Positions 8,021-16,494 of a DNA stretch of 64,000 nucleotides are shown in pieces. Position numbers and translations under genes: made by a program. Below the pieces are notes generated by a model. The model did not search any database and was not told the origin of the DNA. It worked only from the letters and a program-made list of their open reading frames with translations. Source of the DNA: Deltaproteobacteria bacterium (GTDB lineage: Bacteria > Desulfobacterota > Desulfobaccia > Desulfobaccales > Desulfobaccaceae); NCBI GenBank assembly GCA_019309545.1, contig JAFDGA010000008.1, positions 1 through 64,000 on the forward strand. The letters are read 5' to 3'. The first letter of the stretch is position 1. Every line of letters begins with the position of its first letter.

Positions 8021-9781
8021 GTGGGGAGGATGACATTTAGGACCATAAGGTGCCTGGTTTTTGCCTTGGGAATACTTGGTCTGGCGTTAGTTTGGGTTCT
8101 GGCCGGATGTCACCATCGGGTTGCGGTTACGCCTGACTCTTCCTTGGCTGAGAGCGGTCCTTCTCCAGATTCTCCTCAAACTCAGGCTTTTTGCCATTAT
8201 CTGCAGGCCCAATGGTATCTGTTTAATGCGCAACTGGACCCAGCCATCACCGAATACCAGCAGGCCATCAAATATGATCCCCACTCGGCGGAATTGGAGA
8301 CCGAACTTGCTACCCTTTATCTGCGCCAAGGAGAGGTGAAAGAGGCCCTGACCCATGTTGAAAAGGCTATCACCTTAGACCCCAATTATCTGGAGGCGTA
8401 CCAGCTGCTAGCCGGCTTGCGGGCCGGACTGAACCAGTTAACGGAAGCCATTACTGGCTATGAAAAGATTGTCGTCCTGGACCCAGAAAATCAAGAAGCC
8501 CATTTTTTTTTAGCTACCCTTTATGCTCAGCAGGGAAATTTTGCCAAGGCCACTCATATTTTAAAGAAATTATTAAAGAAGAATTCTAAACTACCCTTGG
8601 CCCATTATTATCTGGGGAAAATCTATCTGGAACTGGGTCAAATGGACTCTGCCAAAGAGGAATTTTATCAGGCCCTGAATCAGAAACCGGATTTTATTTT
8701 ACCGATGTTTGACCTGGCTTTAGTCTATGAGCGGGAAGAGAATTTTCCCCAGGCCGTCACCATCTATCGCCGCATATTAACAAGGTACCCCACCAATATC
8801 CATGGCTTGGCCAATTTAGGACGGCTCTATCTGATCATGGGTCGTGATTCCGAAGCCAGGCAGATCTTTGATAAAATCAAAACCTTAGAAAAAAATGATC
8901 CGCGCCTAAGGTTTAAGATCGGACTGATTTTTTTGGAACAGAAACATTATGATGAGGCTATCCGAGAATTTCGGGAGTTGTTGGCCACCCGGCAAGGTTC
9001 AGACCGGATCCGGTATTTTCTAGGTGCGGCTTTAGAAGGAAAAGGCAACCCGGAGGCAGCCTACAAGGAGTATCAACAGATCCACCGGCTTTCCGACAGC
9101 TATATTCCGGCCTGCTTACGTCTGGCCCATCTCCTGGCCCGTCAGAAGAATTATGAAAAAGGCATAAACCTGATTAAAGAGACGCTGTCGCTGGCACCCG
9201 ATCAAGGGGAATTATATGTCACCCTGGCCATGCTTTACGAAGGGCAGAAACAATTTTCCCAGGCGATTGAGGTCTTACAGCAGGCTCTTAAGACCTCTAT
9301 AAACCCTTCCGAAGTCTACTTTCGCTTGGCAGTGATCTATGACAAACTAAAAAATCGGGGAGAGAGTCTGCGCCAGATTAAGAAGGTCCTGGAACTGGAG
9401 CCCAAGAACCCGGATGCCTTAAACTTTGCCGGATATATGTATGCCGAAGAAGGGGTCAACCTGGATGAAGCCGAAAAATTAATCCTCGAGGCCCTGGAAG
9501 CCGAACCCGAGGCAGGTTATATCATCGACAGCCTGGGGTGGGTCTATTTCAAAAAAGGGCTATATGACAAGGCCATTGCACAATTGGAAAAGGCCTATCG
9601 GAAAATGCCCGATGATTGCACTATCGCTGAGCACTTGGGAGATGCATACTATAAGAAGGCCTTCTATCACAAGGCTCTGAAAGTCTATAAACGCGCCATA
9701 CAGTTGGATTGCGACGACAAGCCAAGACTGGAGAGAAAGATTCAGCGCCTGGAAGGCTTGATTCAGGAGTTGTCTCTGTGA
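8021..9781 (+). CDS. large TPR-repeat lipoprotein
   Basis: A 586-residue protein with a signal sequence and lipobox VLAGC at about residues 26-30, so it is predicted to be a lipoprotein. The rest is an almost continuous array of TPR units (for example AHYYLGKIYLELGQMDSAKEEF and VYFRLAVIYDKLKNRGESL), fourteen or more. TPR lipoproteins of this size usually scaffold envelope assembly. The start is GTG at 8021 or ATG at 8030; GGGGAGG lies between them, too close to the ATG for normal use. The next gene, a LolB-like lipoprotein, overlaps its stop by four bases, suggesting a shared envelope job. Confidence 0.82.
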   Translation: MGRMTFRTIRCLVFALGILGLALVWVLAGCHHRVAVTPDSSLAESGPSPDSPQTQAFCHYLQAQWYLFNAQLDPAITEYQQAIKYDPHSAELETELATLYLRQGEVKEALTHVEKAITLDPNYLEAYQLLAGLRAGLNQLTEAITGYEKIVVLDPENQEAHFFLATLYAQQGNFAKATHILKKLLKKNSKLPLAHYYLGKIYLELGQMDSAKEEFYQALNQKPDFILPMFDLALVYEREENFPQAVTIYRRILTRYPTNIHGLANLGRLYLIMGRDSEARQIFDKIKTLEKNDPRLRFKIGLIFLEQKHYDEAIREFRELLATRQGSDRIRYFLGAALEGKGNPEAAYKEYQQIHRLSDSYIPACLRLAHLLARQKNYEKGINLIKETLSLAPDQGELYVTLAMLYEGQKQFSQAIEVLQQALKTSINPSEVYFRLAVIYDKLKNRGESLRQIKKVLELEPKNPDALNFAGYMYAEEGVNLDEAEKLILEALEAEPEAGYIIDSLGWVYFKKGLYDKAIAQLEKAYRKMPDDCTIAEHLGDAYYKKAFYHKALKVYKRAIQLDCDDKPRLERKIQRLEGLIQELSL

Positions 9782-10584
9782 CCCTTGACCGGTCTTCTCA
9801 TTTCAGACTGCTTGCCGTGGTCAGCGTCTTGGTCTGGCTGGCCGCCTGTGCCCGGGTGCCAATAGAGACCAAAATCCGTCCCGACATCCACTCGGCTCAA
9901 GACTTACGGGCGCGACTCTTGGCCCGAGCTCAGGCTATTCAGAGCTTCGAAGCCAAGGGCAGGGTAACCTATATCTCTCCCGACCAAAAATATAATGGCA
10001 CTGCTAATTTCCTGGGGTCCAAGCCTCAAACTTTGCGGGTCGATGTGCTTAACTTCTGGGGGCAATCAGCCCTGTCTATCCATACCGATGGGGATGAATT
10101 GCAGATTTTGGACTATCGCCAGGGAAAGCTGTTTCGCGGCCCCGTGACCACCCGCAATCTGGCCGCCTTTATCCCTCCGGTAAAAATCTCCGAACTATTG
10201 GAGGTTCTTACCGGCAGCGTAGTCTTGTCCCCGCAAGGACCGGCCCAGATGACCTATATGGCGGAGCAGGACCAGTACCGCCTGGACCTGAGTAACCAAG
10301 ATCGCCCCGGTCATACTGTCCTCTGGGTTGACGCCCAGAATCTGCAAATCATGGCCGGGGAATGGTCCGATGCGCAGAAACAACTTTTATTTAAAGTAAA
10401 ATTCCAAGACTATCAGCCCGAGGGCAGATATACCCTGCCCCACCAGATTATCCTGACCACTGGCGACAATAAGCGTCAACTCCGGCTGCATTATCGGGAG
10501 TTGACGGTTAATCCGCAAGTTACTTCAGAAGCTTTAACTCTGATGGTGCCCGCCCAGGTTCAACAGGTACCCTTCCCGCCATGA
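9778..10584 (+). CDS. LolB/DUF4292-like outer-membrane lipoprotein
   Basis: A 268-residue protein starting at GTG 9778, which overlaps the TGA of the previous gene and has AGGAG upstream. A signal sequence ends in lipobox VWLAAC. The mature part begins with a helix (DLRARLLARAQAIQSFEAKG) then beta strands typical of the LolB/LppX fold, such as GTANFLGSKPQTLRVDVLNFWG and LQILDYRQGKLFRG. LolB accepts lipoproteins from LolA at the outer membrane; DUF4292 relatives are less defined. The neighbouring TPR lipoprotein fits an envelope role. Confidence 0.72.
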   Translation: MTLDRSSHFRLLAVVSVLVWLAACARVPIETKIRPDIHSAQDLRARLLARAQAIQSFEAKGRVTYISPDQKYNGTANFLGSKPQTLRVDVLNFWGQSALSIHTDGDELQILDYRQGKLFRGPVTTRNLAAFIPPVKISELLEVLTGSVVLSPQGPAQMTYMAEQDQYRLDLSNQDRPGHTVLWVDAQNLQIMAGEWSDAQKQLLFKVKFQDYQPEGRYTLPHQIILTTGDNKRQLRLHYRELTVNPQVTSEALTLMVPAQVQQVPFPP

Positions 10585-11069
10585 GATTTATCGTTGATCA
10601 GACTCTGGGCGGCCTGGGAAAATGGCTGCGACTTTGCGGTTTTGATACCGACCAGAAGCTGATCCGGGTCCAGGACATTGACAGTCTACCCTCTCCGGAA
10701 CAGGATACCTATATCTTAACCAGACAGTCGGCCCTGGGCCGCGGTAGCGCTCGAAACGATATATTGGTGGTGACCGCTGATAGTCCGGAAGCGCAACTGG
10801 CTGAGGTTATCACCGCCCTCCGTCCGCCTCCGGATCAGTTCGATCCCTTAAAGCGGTGCAGCCGCTGTAACCAGCTCTTGGTGCCAGTATCCCGAGAGGA
10901 AGTCAGGGGACGGGTGCCGGAACATATCTTTCAGCACCATTACCAGTTCTTTGAATGTCCCGGCTGCCATCGGGTTTTTTGGGCCGGCAGTCATGTCGCG
11001 GCAATCTGCCGCCGCCTTCAGGCCCTGACCGATCAGCGGCCTGGCCCGAAACCAGATTCTCCAAGTTAA
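10581..11069 (+). CDS. Mut7-C RNase domain protein with zinc ribbon
   Basis: A 162-residue protein matching the Mut7-C (PIN-like RNase) family: it opens MRFIVDQTLGGLGKWLRLCGFDT, carries acidic residues in the first half and ends with a zinc ribbon (CSRCNQLL and FECPGCHRVFW). The usual length is about 150-165 residues. It overlaps the lipoprotein gene stop by four bases, so it is the last gene of that unit. Between residues 50 and 60 it has a short extra stretch (SALGRGSARND). The RNA substrate is unknown. Confidence 0.85.
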   Translation: MRFIVDQTLGGLGKWLRLCGFDTDQKLIRVQDIDSLPSPEQDTYILTRQSALGRGSARNDILVVTADSPEAQLAEVITALRPPPDQFDPLKRCSRCNQLLVPVSREEVRGRVPEHIFQHHYQFFECPGCHRVFWAGSHVAAICRRLQALTDQRPGPKPDSPS

Positions 11070-11341
11070 TTAAAGATGGCCACCAAAGCCAGATTAGCTA
11101 CCGATACGGTCATCGGGGCATTCGCGGAAATAAATATTAACGGGCAACAATCACGCTGTGGTTGAAATTTTATACGAATGTTACCTTTGCTCTGATAAAT
11201 ATGGTTTAATTGAAGGATATAATCATATAAAATTTTACCTTCTATTAAGAAAAATTTTTTGAGAATCGCTATAGCTGGCTCTCGGAATGACGGGTTTTCC
11301 TGGCAACCTCACATTTGAGTCCGGTGCCAGGGCGGCTCAGC

Positions 11342-12253
11342 CTATCCGGTTAACAGAAATTCCCGGACCAGGCGTTCCCAACCCAGCTGGGGATAGTGAC
11401 CAAAGACGTCGTCGACAATAGTCCCACCGTCGGGGAGGGTAACTCCTACCGAAGATTCCAGCAGACTCAGAAGGCGGTGGGCCTCGTTATTGGTCCAGGC
11501 CATATTTTCATCCCCAAAAAGTAAATTTTCCAGATTGGGCTTGAGGTTGGTGGGATTGACCACAAACAGCCAGCCCTCGCCATAAGGATCATCATGGGCC
11601 AGGCGAGGCTGACGCCGCACCTTGGGATTAACGGCTTCGATAATGCCATCCACCGGAGCCATGACCGCGGCTTTTTTGCCCTGGCGGGCCAGGGCCAGTC
11701 CTATGACACCTTGATTGGCTTCATCCCCGATATTGGGCAGTTGCATTTCCTCTGCGGGTCCTAACAACCGCTGGGAGAAATCATCCAGTCCGATGCGGAT
11801 GCGGCCGGCGTTTTCCACTGCGGCCCAGGCGTGGCCGCAATGCAGATAGATGCTGGTCGGCACCTGAAAGCCGAAAATCTCCTTGACTTGGGGACGCAGC
11901 GGGGTGAAAACTTCCAGTTGCTCTTCCAACATCTGGTCAAAAGGACAGCGGTAACACTCATAATTGTAAGCGCAGAAATAGGCCGGAATGCGGCCTGTAA
12001 GCATATGACGGCATTTCTGATCCAGACCGGCCCGTTGCCGCATCTTGTCCTGCCAGGGTATGATCTCGCCCTTTTTCCCGGGTGCAGGCTTCCCAGCCTG
12101 GCGCAGGGCAATATTGTGTTCCGCGGTTTTGGTCATGGCTTGGTCAAAGGGGCAGGTATTACAATCATAATTATGATCGCAGAGCTTATATTTGACCACC
12201 CCGGCCTGCATCCAGATACAATATTTATTATCACGGGGGGCTTTCTGTCCCAT
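11342..12253 (-). CDS. GcvH-like (lipoyl-domain) protein with duplicated cysteine module
   Basis: A 303-residue protein. The N-terminal half holds two copies of the same four-cysteine pattern, C12-C25-C31-C34 and C81-C94-C100-C103, each ending in CPFDQ. The C-terminal half, from about residue 137, aligns with the glycine-cleavage H protein: HCGHAWAAVE, GLDDFSQRLLG, APVDGIIEAVN and DPYGEGWLFVV. In true GcvH the lipoyl lysine is in ESVKA; here the matching turn reads RQGKKAAV, so K193 or K194 could serve but the context is different. A carrier or redox role is inferred. No gcvT or gcvP adjoins. Relatives occur in sulfate reducers as far as I know. Confidence 0.78.
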   Translation of the reverse strand: MGQKAPRDNKYCIWMQAGVVKYKLCDHNYDCNTCPFDQAMTKTAEHNIALRQAGKPAPGKKGEIIPWQDKMRQRAGLDQKCRHMLTGRIPAYFCAYNYECYRCPFDQMLEEQLEVFTPLRPQVKEIFGFQVPTSIYLHCGHAWAAVENAGRIRIGLDDFSQRLLGPAEEMQLPNIGDEANQGVIGLALARQGKKAAVMAPVDGIIEAVNPKVRRQPRLAHDDPYGEGWLFVVNPTNLKPNLENLLFGDENMAWTNNEAHRLLSLLESSVGVTLPDGGTIVDDVFGHYPQLGWERLVREFLLTG

Positions 12254-12570
12254 GGCTAAGTCCTCCTTGAATCTTTTAAACAGAAAAGATAAATTTCCAC
12301 TAATGCAAATGCAAAGAAGGTACCATGGTTGTATATTTTGATAACTTATTGATATAGCGGTTATTATTTTTTTAATGGGGCTGTTACTGATTTAAGACGG
12401 AGGAAATTTGCCGAGATAAATGTTGTAAAATTGTACGCTATTTCTATTTTTATTTAATATGCATTTGATTTATTTGAAATTTTTGTTGTACATAAATTAT
12501 CCAGTCTCCTTGACATTTGTTGTAATTATATACAACGATTCTATGCCGTCTAGGTAAGGTAACCGCTCTA
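12254..12570 (+). promoter_or_regulatory. AT-rich divergent intergenic region with repeated TGTTGTA boxes
   Basis: This region of about 317 bases separates the GcvH-like gene from the divergent 12571 gene. TGTTGTA occurs at 12421-12427, 12484-12490 and 12518-12524, and the last faces an inverted TACAAC at 12531-12536, giving a GTTGTA-N6-TACAAC palindrome. A TTGACA at 12510-12515 overlaps this palindrome, with TACAAC as a possible -10 at a short 15-base spacing. This arrangement would suit a repressor site over a promoter. The regulator is unknown. Confidence 0.4.
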
Positions 12571-13566
12571 ATGAGTTCGGAGACCGATCTTATGCCTTCC
12601 GGCCAGACCTTATTTACTCTCGGCTTTTCTTCGCATCGGATTGAGGCCTTGCCCTATGCCCGGCAGGAGATGGCGGGCCACCAGGCCATCGTCCTGGAAG
12701 AGCCGCCCTCGGAAACGCTAGCCCCGATGCTGGCCGGCCAATTGCCCATCGCGGACTATATCCAGGAGCAAGGCTCGGAATTTCCAGAATATAGTTACCG
12801 GCAGGCGGTGCTCCTACAAGAGATGCACCAGGCCGGCAAAATTATCCTTCAGATCGAACCTTTTTTAGAACGTCTGTTGCAGATCCACGAGATGTTCGCC
12901 CTGGATCAGACTCCCGCTGAGGTCTTGGCGCTGCCGGATTTAGCCCCGGTTTACCAGATGGAAAGGCAAGCTACCCGGGCTTTGTTAAATTTTTATACAC
13001 ATTCTCTGAAGTCTAGTTTTGGCCAGGTAGTGGAAGCGGTCAAGAGCTTTGCCCGGGCTGACGCGGGCCGTTTTCGCTACCGGGATGAACTCCGGGCCCA
13101 GGCATTGGCGGCTCTGGCCAGCCAGTATAAGCGCATCTATGTGGAAGCTGGATATATCCACCTGGGACTGCCGAGGGCTTTGCGCCGCCATTTAAGAAAC
13201 TCCGGAAAGGTTCGGTCGGTTTTTCTGTTAGGTTCGGTAGTGCGTCCGTTGCTGGGAACTAGCCGGGTTCTGGGCCCGGGTGATCGGCTCACCCTGGTTT
13301 ACCAGTTTAATGCCAAGTGCTCTGCCGAAAAGGAAAATCTCCTGGCCGCCCAGAGCTTAATCCACATCAAGCTGCTGAATCAGGAGGAAATCTTGGCCGG
13401 GGAATCCGCCACTCCGCACACCGATGACGAAATCCAGGCCAATTTATTGGTTAATCGGTTGACTTTCCAGGACTGTGAGAGACTTTATCCATTGATCCGC
13501 TTTGCCAACCAGGCCCAGGCCCTCAGACAAGTTCAAAACTATCTCCGCTCCCAAGTGAGACAGTAA
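12571..13566 (+). CDS. uncharacterised protein, faintly like the TraB/ChaN/EreA fold
   Basis: A 331-residue soluble protein of unknown function. Near the N terminus it has LFTLGFSSHRIEALPYARQ followed by AIVLEEPPSE, and later IYVEAGYIHLGLPRALRR; the placing of H-x-E and E-G-x-x-H around short strands faintly resembles the TraB/ChaN/erythromycin-esterase superfamily. I would not rely on this. No signal sequence or membrane segment is visible. It stands alone on the plus strand and its last 44 bases overlap the end of the convergent metallopeptidase gene. The upstream region has repeated TGTTGTA boxes. Confidence 0.65.
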   Translation: MSSETDLMPSGQTLFTLGFSSHRIEALPYARQEMAGHQAIVLEEPPSETLAPMLAGQLPIADYIQEQGSEFPEYSYRQAVLLQEMHQAGKIILQIEPFLERLLQIHEMFALDQTPAEVLALPDLAPVYQMERQATRALLNFYTHSLKSSFGQVVEAVKSFARADAGRFRYRDELRAQALAALASQYKRIYVEAGYIHLGLPRALRRHLRNSGKVRSVFLLGSVVRPLLGTSRVLGPGDRLTLVYQFNAKCSAEKENLLAAQSLIHIKLLNQEEILAGESATPHTDDEIQANLLVNRLTFQDCERLYPLIRFANQAQALRQVQNYLRSQVRQ

Positions 13567-14272
13567 TCGTAGGCTGGCGTCCCCAAGACCGGTTTTTCTG
13601 GACGGCGCGCCATTTCCGGAGTTCCCGGACCGCAAAGTCGTCGGCGTATTTTTCCACCTGATCGCGTAATCTTTTCAATTCCCGTCGCCGGCGGTGGGTG
13701 CGACGGCCACCGGAAAGGGCCGAGTTAATTGCCGCCGAAATCAAACAGGTGTTTCCCGACCGGCGGGTATGGCCAATTTCGTGGAGGAAGAGAAACGGTT
13801 GCACCTCTTTGGGCCCCAACTTCAGGCCCAGTTCCTGGCTCAGCCGGGCCGCGGTATCTTCCAGATTGAGGGCGGGATTGAGGTAGACCTTGTAACCCCC
13901 ATCCGGTCCCCAATCCAGGGTGGAACAGGCCAGGTGCCCCGGCCCCCAGAAGTGTTCAGGGTGATCGCTGGCCAGCCCCAAATAGGTTACCTGATAGTGC
14001 CGGGCATAATCCAGTAGCATGTCAAAGTCCAGCAACCGGCCAAAGCGCTTGATTTTGTCTAGCACCTCGACCACTTCCGGAATATTAAGGCCGTCAGGGT
14101 GGTGGTCCCAGGAAGTTTCCAGACTCCCTAAAAATGGCAGTTCGATAAGAGCGATATTTTTGCCAATGCGCCGAACCCGGCCGTGGAAACGAATCAGGAT
14201 TCTCATCAACCACATGCCAGCTGCCAATCCAGCCAAGCTGCTCACCAATACCAGCACAAGGTTTAGATTCAT
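13523..14272 (-). CDS. membrane-anchored putative zinc metallopeptidase (HEIGH motif)
   Basis: A 249-residue protein with an N-terminal membrane anchor (MNLNLVLVLVSSLAGLAAGMW) and a cytoplasm- or periplasm-facing domain that contains LFLHEIGHTRRSG, an HExxH zinc-protease motif, followed downstream by KYADDFAVRELRKW, whose acidic residues could be the third ligand. This is the pattern of M48- or ImmA-like minimal peptidases, but I cannot place the family. The start at 14272 follows GAGGGG by eight bases and lies 11 bases after the stop of the upstream gene, so the two form an operon. Confidence 0.65.
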   Translation of the reverse strand: MNLNLVLVLVSSLAGLAAGMWLMRILIRFHGRVRRIGKNIALIELPFLGSLETSWDHHPDGLNIPEVVEVLDKIKRFGRLLDFDMLLDYARHYQVTYLGLASDHPEHFWGPGHLACSTLDWGPDGGYKVYLNPALNLEDTAARLSQELGLKLGPKEVQPFLFLHEIGHTRRSGNTCLISAAINSALSGGRRTHRRRRELKRLRDQVEKYADDFAVRELRKWRAVQKNRSWGRQPTITVSLGSGDSFELV

Positions 14273-14283
14273 CCCTGACCCCC

Positions 14284-14877
14284 TCAATGGAGCTGGGGGG
14301 CACCGTACATCACCTTCCAGCTCCGCTGACGAATAAAACTGTTAAGCTTATATATCAGGACGGATTTGAAAGATTGGCCTTTCATGGCGGCAATGATGGT
14401 CTTCAAGAAGCAGAGCAGAAACTCAAAATGGAACTCGCAGTGGCTGAAATGGGTGAACTCGCTTACCGTGCCAAAAGAAATGAAGGCCTGTTGACACTGG
14501 TATCCGGGGAGGACATTGTTCAAGCCCTGAGCCAGGATAAGGATGGTTCGAGCCGTCTCCCGTGGGCCGATAACCCTGGGCTCACCCAAATCAATGCCGA
14601 CAAACCCCGGGTAATCACGGGATAAGTATTGGTTGGCGGTCCACAGCACATGGTAGGAGTTGGGCGATCGGCTGAGTTTGGATTGGCTGAGTGGGCGAGC
14701 CAACAGATGCTCCCTGAGGAAAGGGTCCAGCTTGCTATCCCGATAATCGATTAATTCCAATACCTGCCGGATCACCTCGCTGATAAAAAGCGGATCAGTG
14801 CGCATAAATATCAAGGCCTTTAACTGATTGAATAACCGGTCTGCTAACAGGGTATTCGATAATCCGGCAAAAATCAA
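14284..14877 (-). CDS. uncharacterised protein
   Basis: A 197-residue ORF of unknown family. It has stretches that read as real protein (NSYHVLWTANQYLSRDYPGF, and FVGIDLGEPRVIGPRETAR) and a more hydrophobic, cysteine-containing C-terminal third (HFEFLLCFLKTIIAAMKG). Its stop lies 11 bases before the metallopeptidase gene, which supports a two-gene unit. A 112-codon ORF on the opposite strand covers part of it but looks less protein-like. The start is uncertain. Confidence 0.45.
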   Translation of the reverse strand: MIFAGLSNTLLADRLFNQLKALIFMRTDPLFISEVIRQVLELIDYRDSKLDPFLREHLLARPLSQSKLSRSPNSYHVLWTANQYLSRDYPGFVGIDLGEPRVIGPRETARTILILAQGLNNVLPGYQCQQAFISFGTVSEFTHFSHCEFHFEFLLCFLKTIIAAMKGQSFKSVLIYKLNSFIRQRSWKVMYGAPQLH

Positions 14878-14915
14878 CCAACGGCTGCTTCAGGTAATCA
14901 GGTCCAGTGTTTCCT

Positions 14916-16256
14916 TTAGTGGAAAAGGATAAACTTGGCCACCTGAAAATAGGTGAATACTCCTAAGACATCGACCATGGTGGTGATAAACGGGGCTGAA
15001 ACCACGGCTGGATCAAGCCCCAGACGAACAAAGATTAAGGGCAACAGGCTCCCGAACAAAGTAGCCAGAGTCGAGATCAGGATCAGAGACGAGCCCACCG
15101 CGATTGATACCCACCAGTTCCCCTGCAGCCAAAAAGCCCAGAAGATGACAATAAACCCTAAAAAGGACCCCAGAAACAGGCCGATTCCCACTTCCCGGAG
15201 CAACAGTTTAAGGGCATTGCTAAAGGTGACTTCCTGGAGGGCCCAACCCCGGACCATGACCGCAGAGGTCTGGGCGCCGATGTTGCCGCCGCTGCCGGTC
15301 AGTAAGGGCACAAAGGCCGCCAGTGCAATGACCGAATGGAGCAATTGGGTCTGATGCATGATGATATTGCCGGTAAAGGTGTTGGTGATCAACAGGACAA
15401 GCAGCCAGCCCACCCGGCGGCTGGCCACGGCCAGCATCCCGGATTTAAAATAACTCTGCTCCGGGACCTGCACCGCACCCAAGCGGTAGATGTCCTCGGT
15501 GGTTTCGTCTTCCAGAACGTCCATGATATCGTCATGGGTGATAATGCCCACCAGGCGGTTTTCCCTGTCTACCACCGGGATGGCCAGCAGGTCATATTTT
15601 TTGATTTTATGGACTACCTCTTCTTGATCCTCATCCGTATGGACCGCCACCACCTGTCGTTTCATGAGGTTGGCAATCTTGGCTTCGGGGTCGGCCAGCA
15701 CCAGGTCTTTTAAGGATATGATGCCGGTTAAACGTCGTTGTTCATCGGTCACATAGCAATAATAAACCGTTTCCTTATCCAGGCCCACCCGACGAATTTT
15801 CAGGAGGGCGTCGCTGACCGACATAAAGCTCTTCAGATCAATATACTCCGGAGTCATGATCCGGCCGGCGGTGTTCTCTTTATAACCCAAAAGCAGGGCA
15901 GTGGCGTCCCGCTCCGCCGGACTCAACATCCGGAGCAGTCTTTTGGCGACCTTGGCCGGGACTTCATCCAAAAGATAGGCCCGATCATCCGGTGACATAT
16001 GTTCGACCAGGTCTCGGGCCTGTTCATCCCGAAAGCTGGCTAACAATTCCTGCTGGTCATTGACTTCCAGACTTTCAAACACTTCCACGGCTTGACGTTT
16101 ATCGAGCAGCCGGAAAACCAGGGCACGTTCACTGGCGGGCAGGGAGGTGATCAGACCGGCCAGATCCATGGGATTTTTTTCATTCAAGGTCGATTTGAGG
16201 TCTTCCCAGCGATGGGCTGCGACCAGGTCGGCAAAAGTCTGTTCGAATTCGGCCAT
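14916..16256 (-). CDS. mgtE: magnesium transporter MgtE
   Basis: A 446-residue protein with the full MgtE order: an N-terminal superhelical domain (residues 1-130, with LVEHMSPDDRAYLLDEVP), two CBS domains (IMTPEYIDL and LMKRQVVAV, to about residue 260), a plug helix and five transmembrane segments. The pore signature PLLTGSGGNIGAQTSAVMVRG is intact. MgtE is a Mg2+-gated channel for Mg2+ uptake in the inner membrane, closed by Mg2+ binding to the cytosolic domains. It is a single gene. Confidence 0.95.
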   Translation of the reverse strand: MAEFEQTFADLVAAHRWEDLKSTLNEKNPMDLAGLITSLPASERALVFRLLDKRQAVEVFESLEVNDQQELLASFRDEQARDLVEHMSPDDRAYLLDEVPAKVAKRLLRMLSPAERDATALLLGYKENTAGRIMTPEYIDLKSFMSVSDALLKIRRVGLDKETVYYCYVTDEQRRLTGIISLKDLVLADPEAKIANLMKRQVVAVHTDEDQEEVVHKIKKYDLLAIPVVDRENRLVGIITHDDIMDVLEDETTEDIYRLGAVQVPEQSYFKSGMLAVASRRVGWLLVLLITNTFTGNIIMHQTQLLHSVIALAAFVPLLTGSGGNIGAQTSAVMVRGWALQEVTFSNALKLLLREVGIGLFLGSFLGFIVIFWAFWLQGNWWVSIAVGSSLILISTLATLFGSLLPLIFVRLGLDPAVVSAPFITTMVDVLGVFTYFQVAKFILFH

Positions 16257-16494
16257 AAGATCACCTCTCGTACCACAATTGACAAGTTCCGCTCTAGCCT
16301 ATAAAATATATCATGCTTGTCCGAAAACCCTAAATTCTTCTCCCCGTCTTGGGCGGATGGTTAGGGTGGAGGAAGCATCGTAAGCAACAATACCTCCACG
16401 TGTCTCCCCCTCTCCCCGGCCCTCTCCTACCAGGGGATTCAACTTGAGCATGAATAATGATCGAACATCAAAGAACTATTTATTTGGAGGGTAA

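Noticed and set aside
11076-11165. 29-codon ORF starting MATKARLATD
   Set aside because: Too short, no ribosome site, overlaps nothing informative; treated as chance.
14287-14625. 112-codon ORF on the plus strand
   Set aside because: It overlaps the minus-strand ORF that forms an operon with the metallopeptidase gene; the plus frame has no promoter or family match.
16390-16445. Further copy of the 119-nt repeat
   Set aside because: Only a C-rich stretch is shared; the AT-rich ends and the palindrome are missing.
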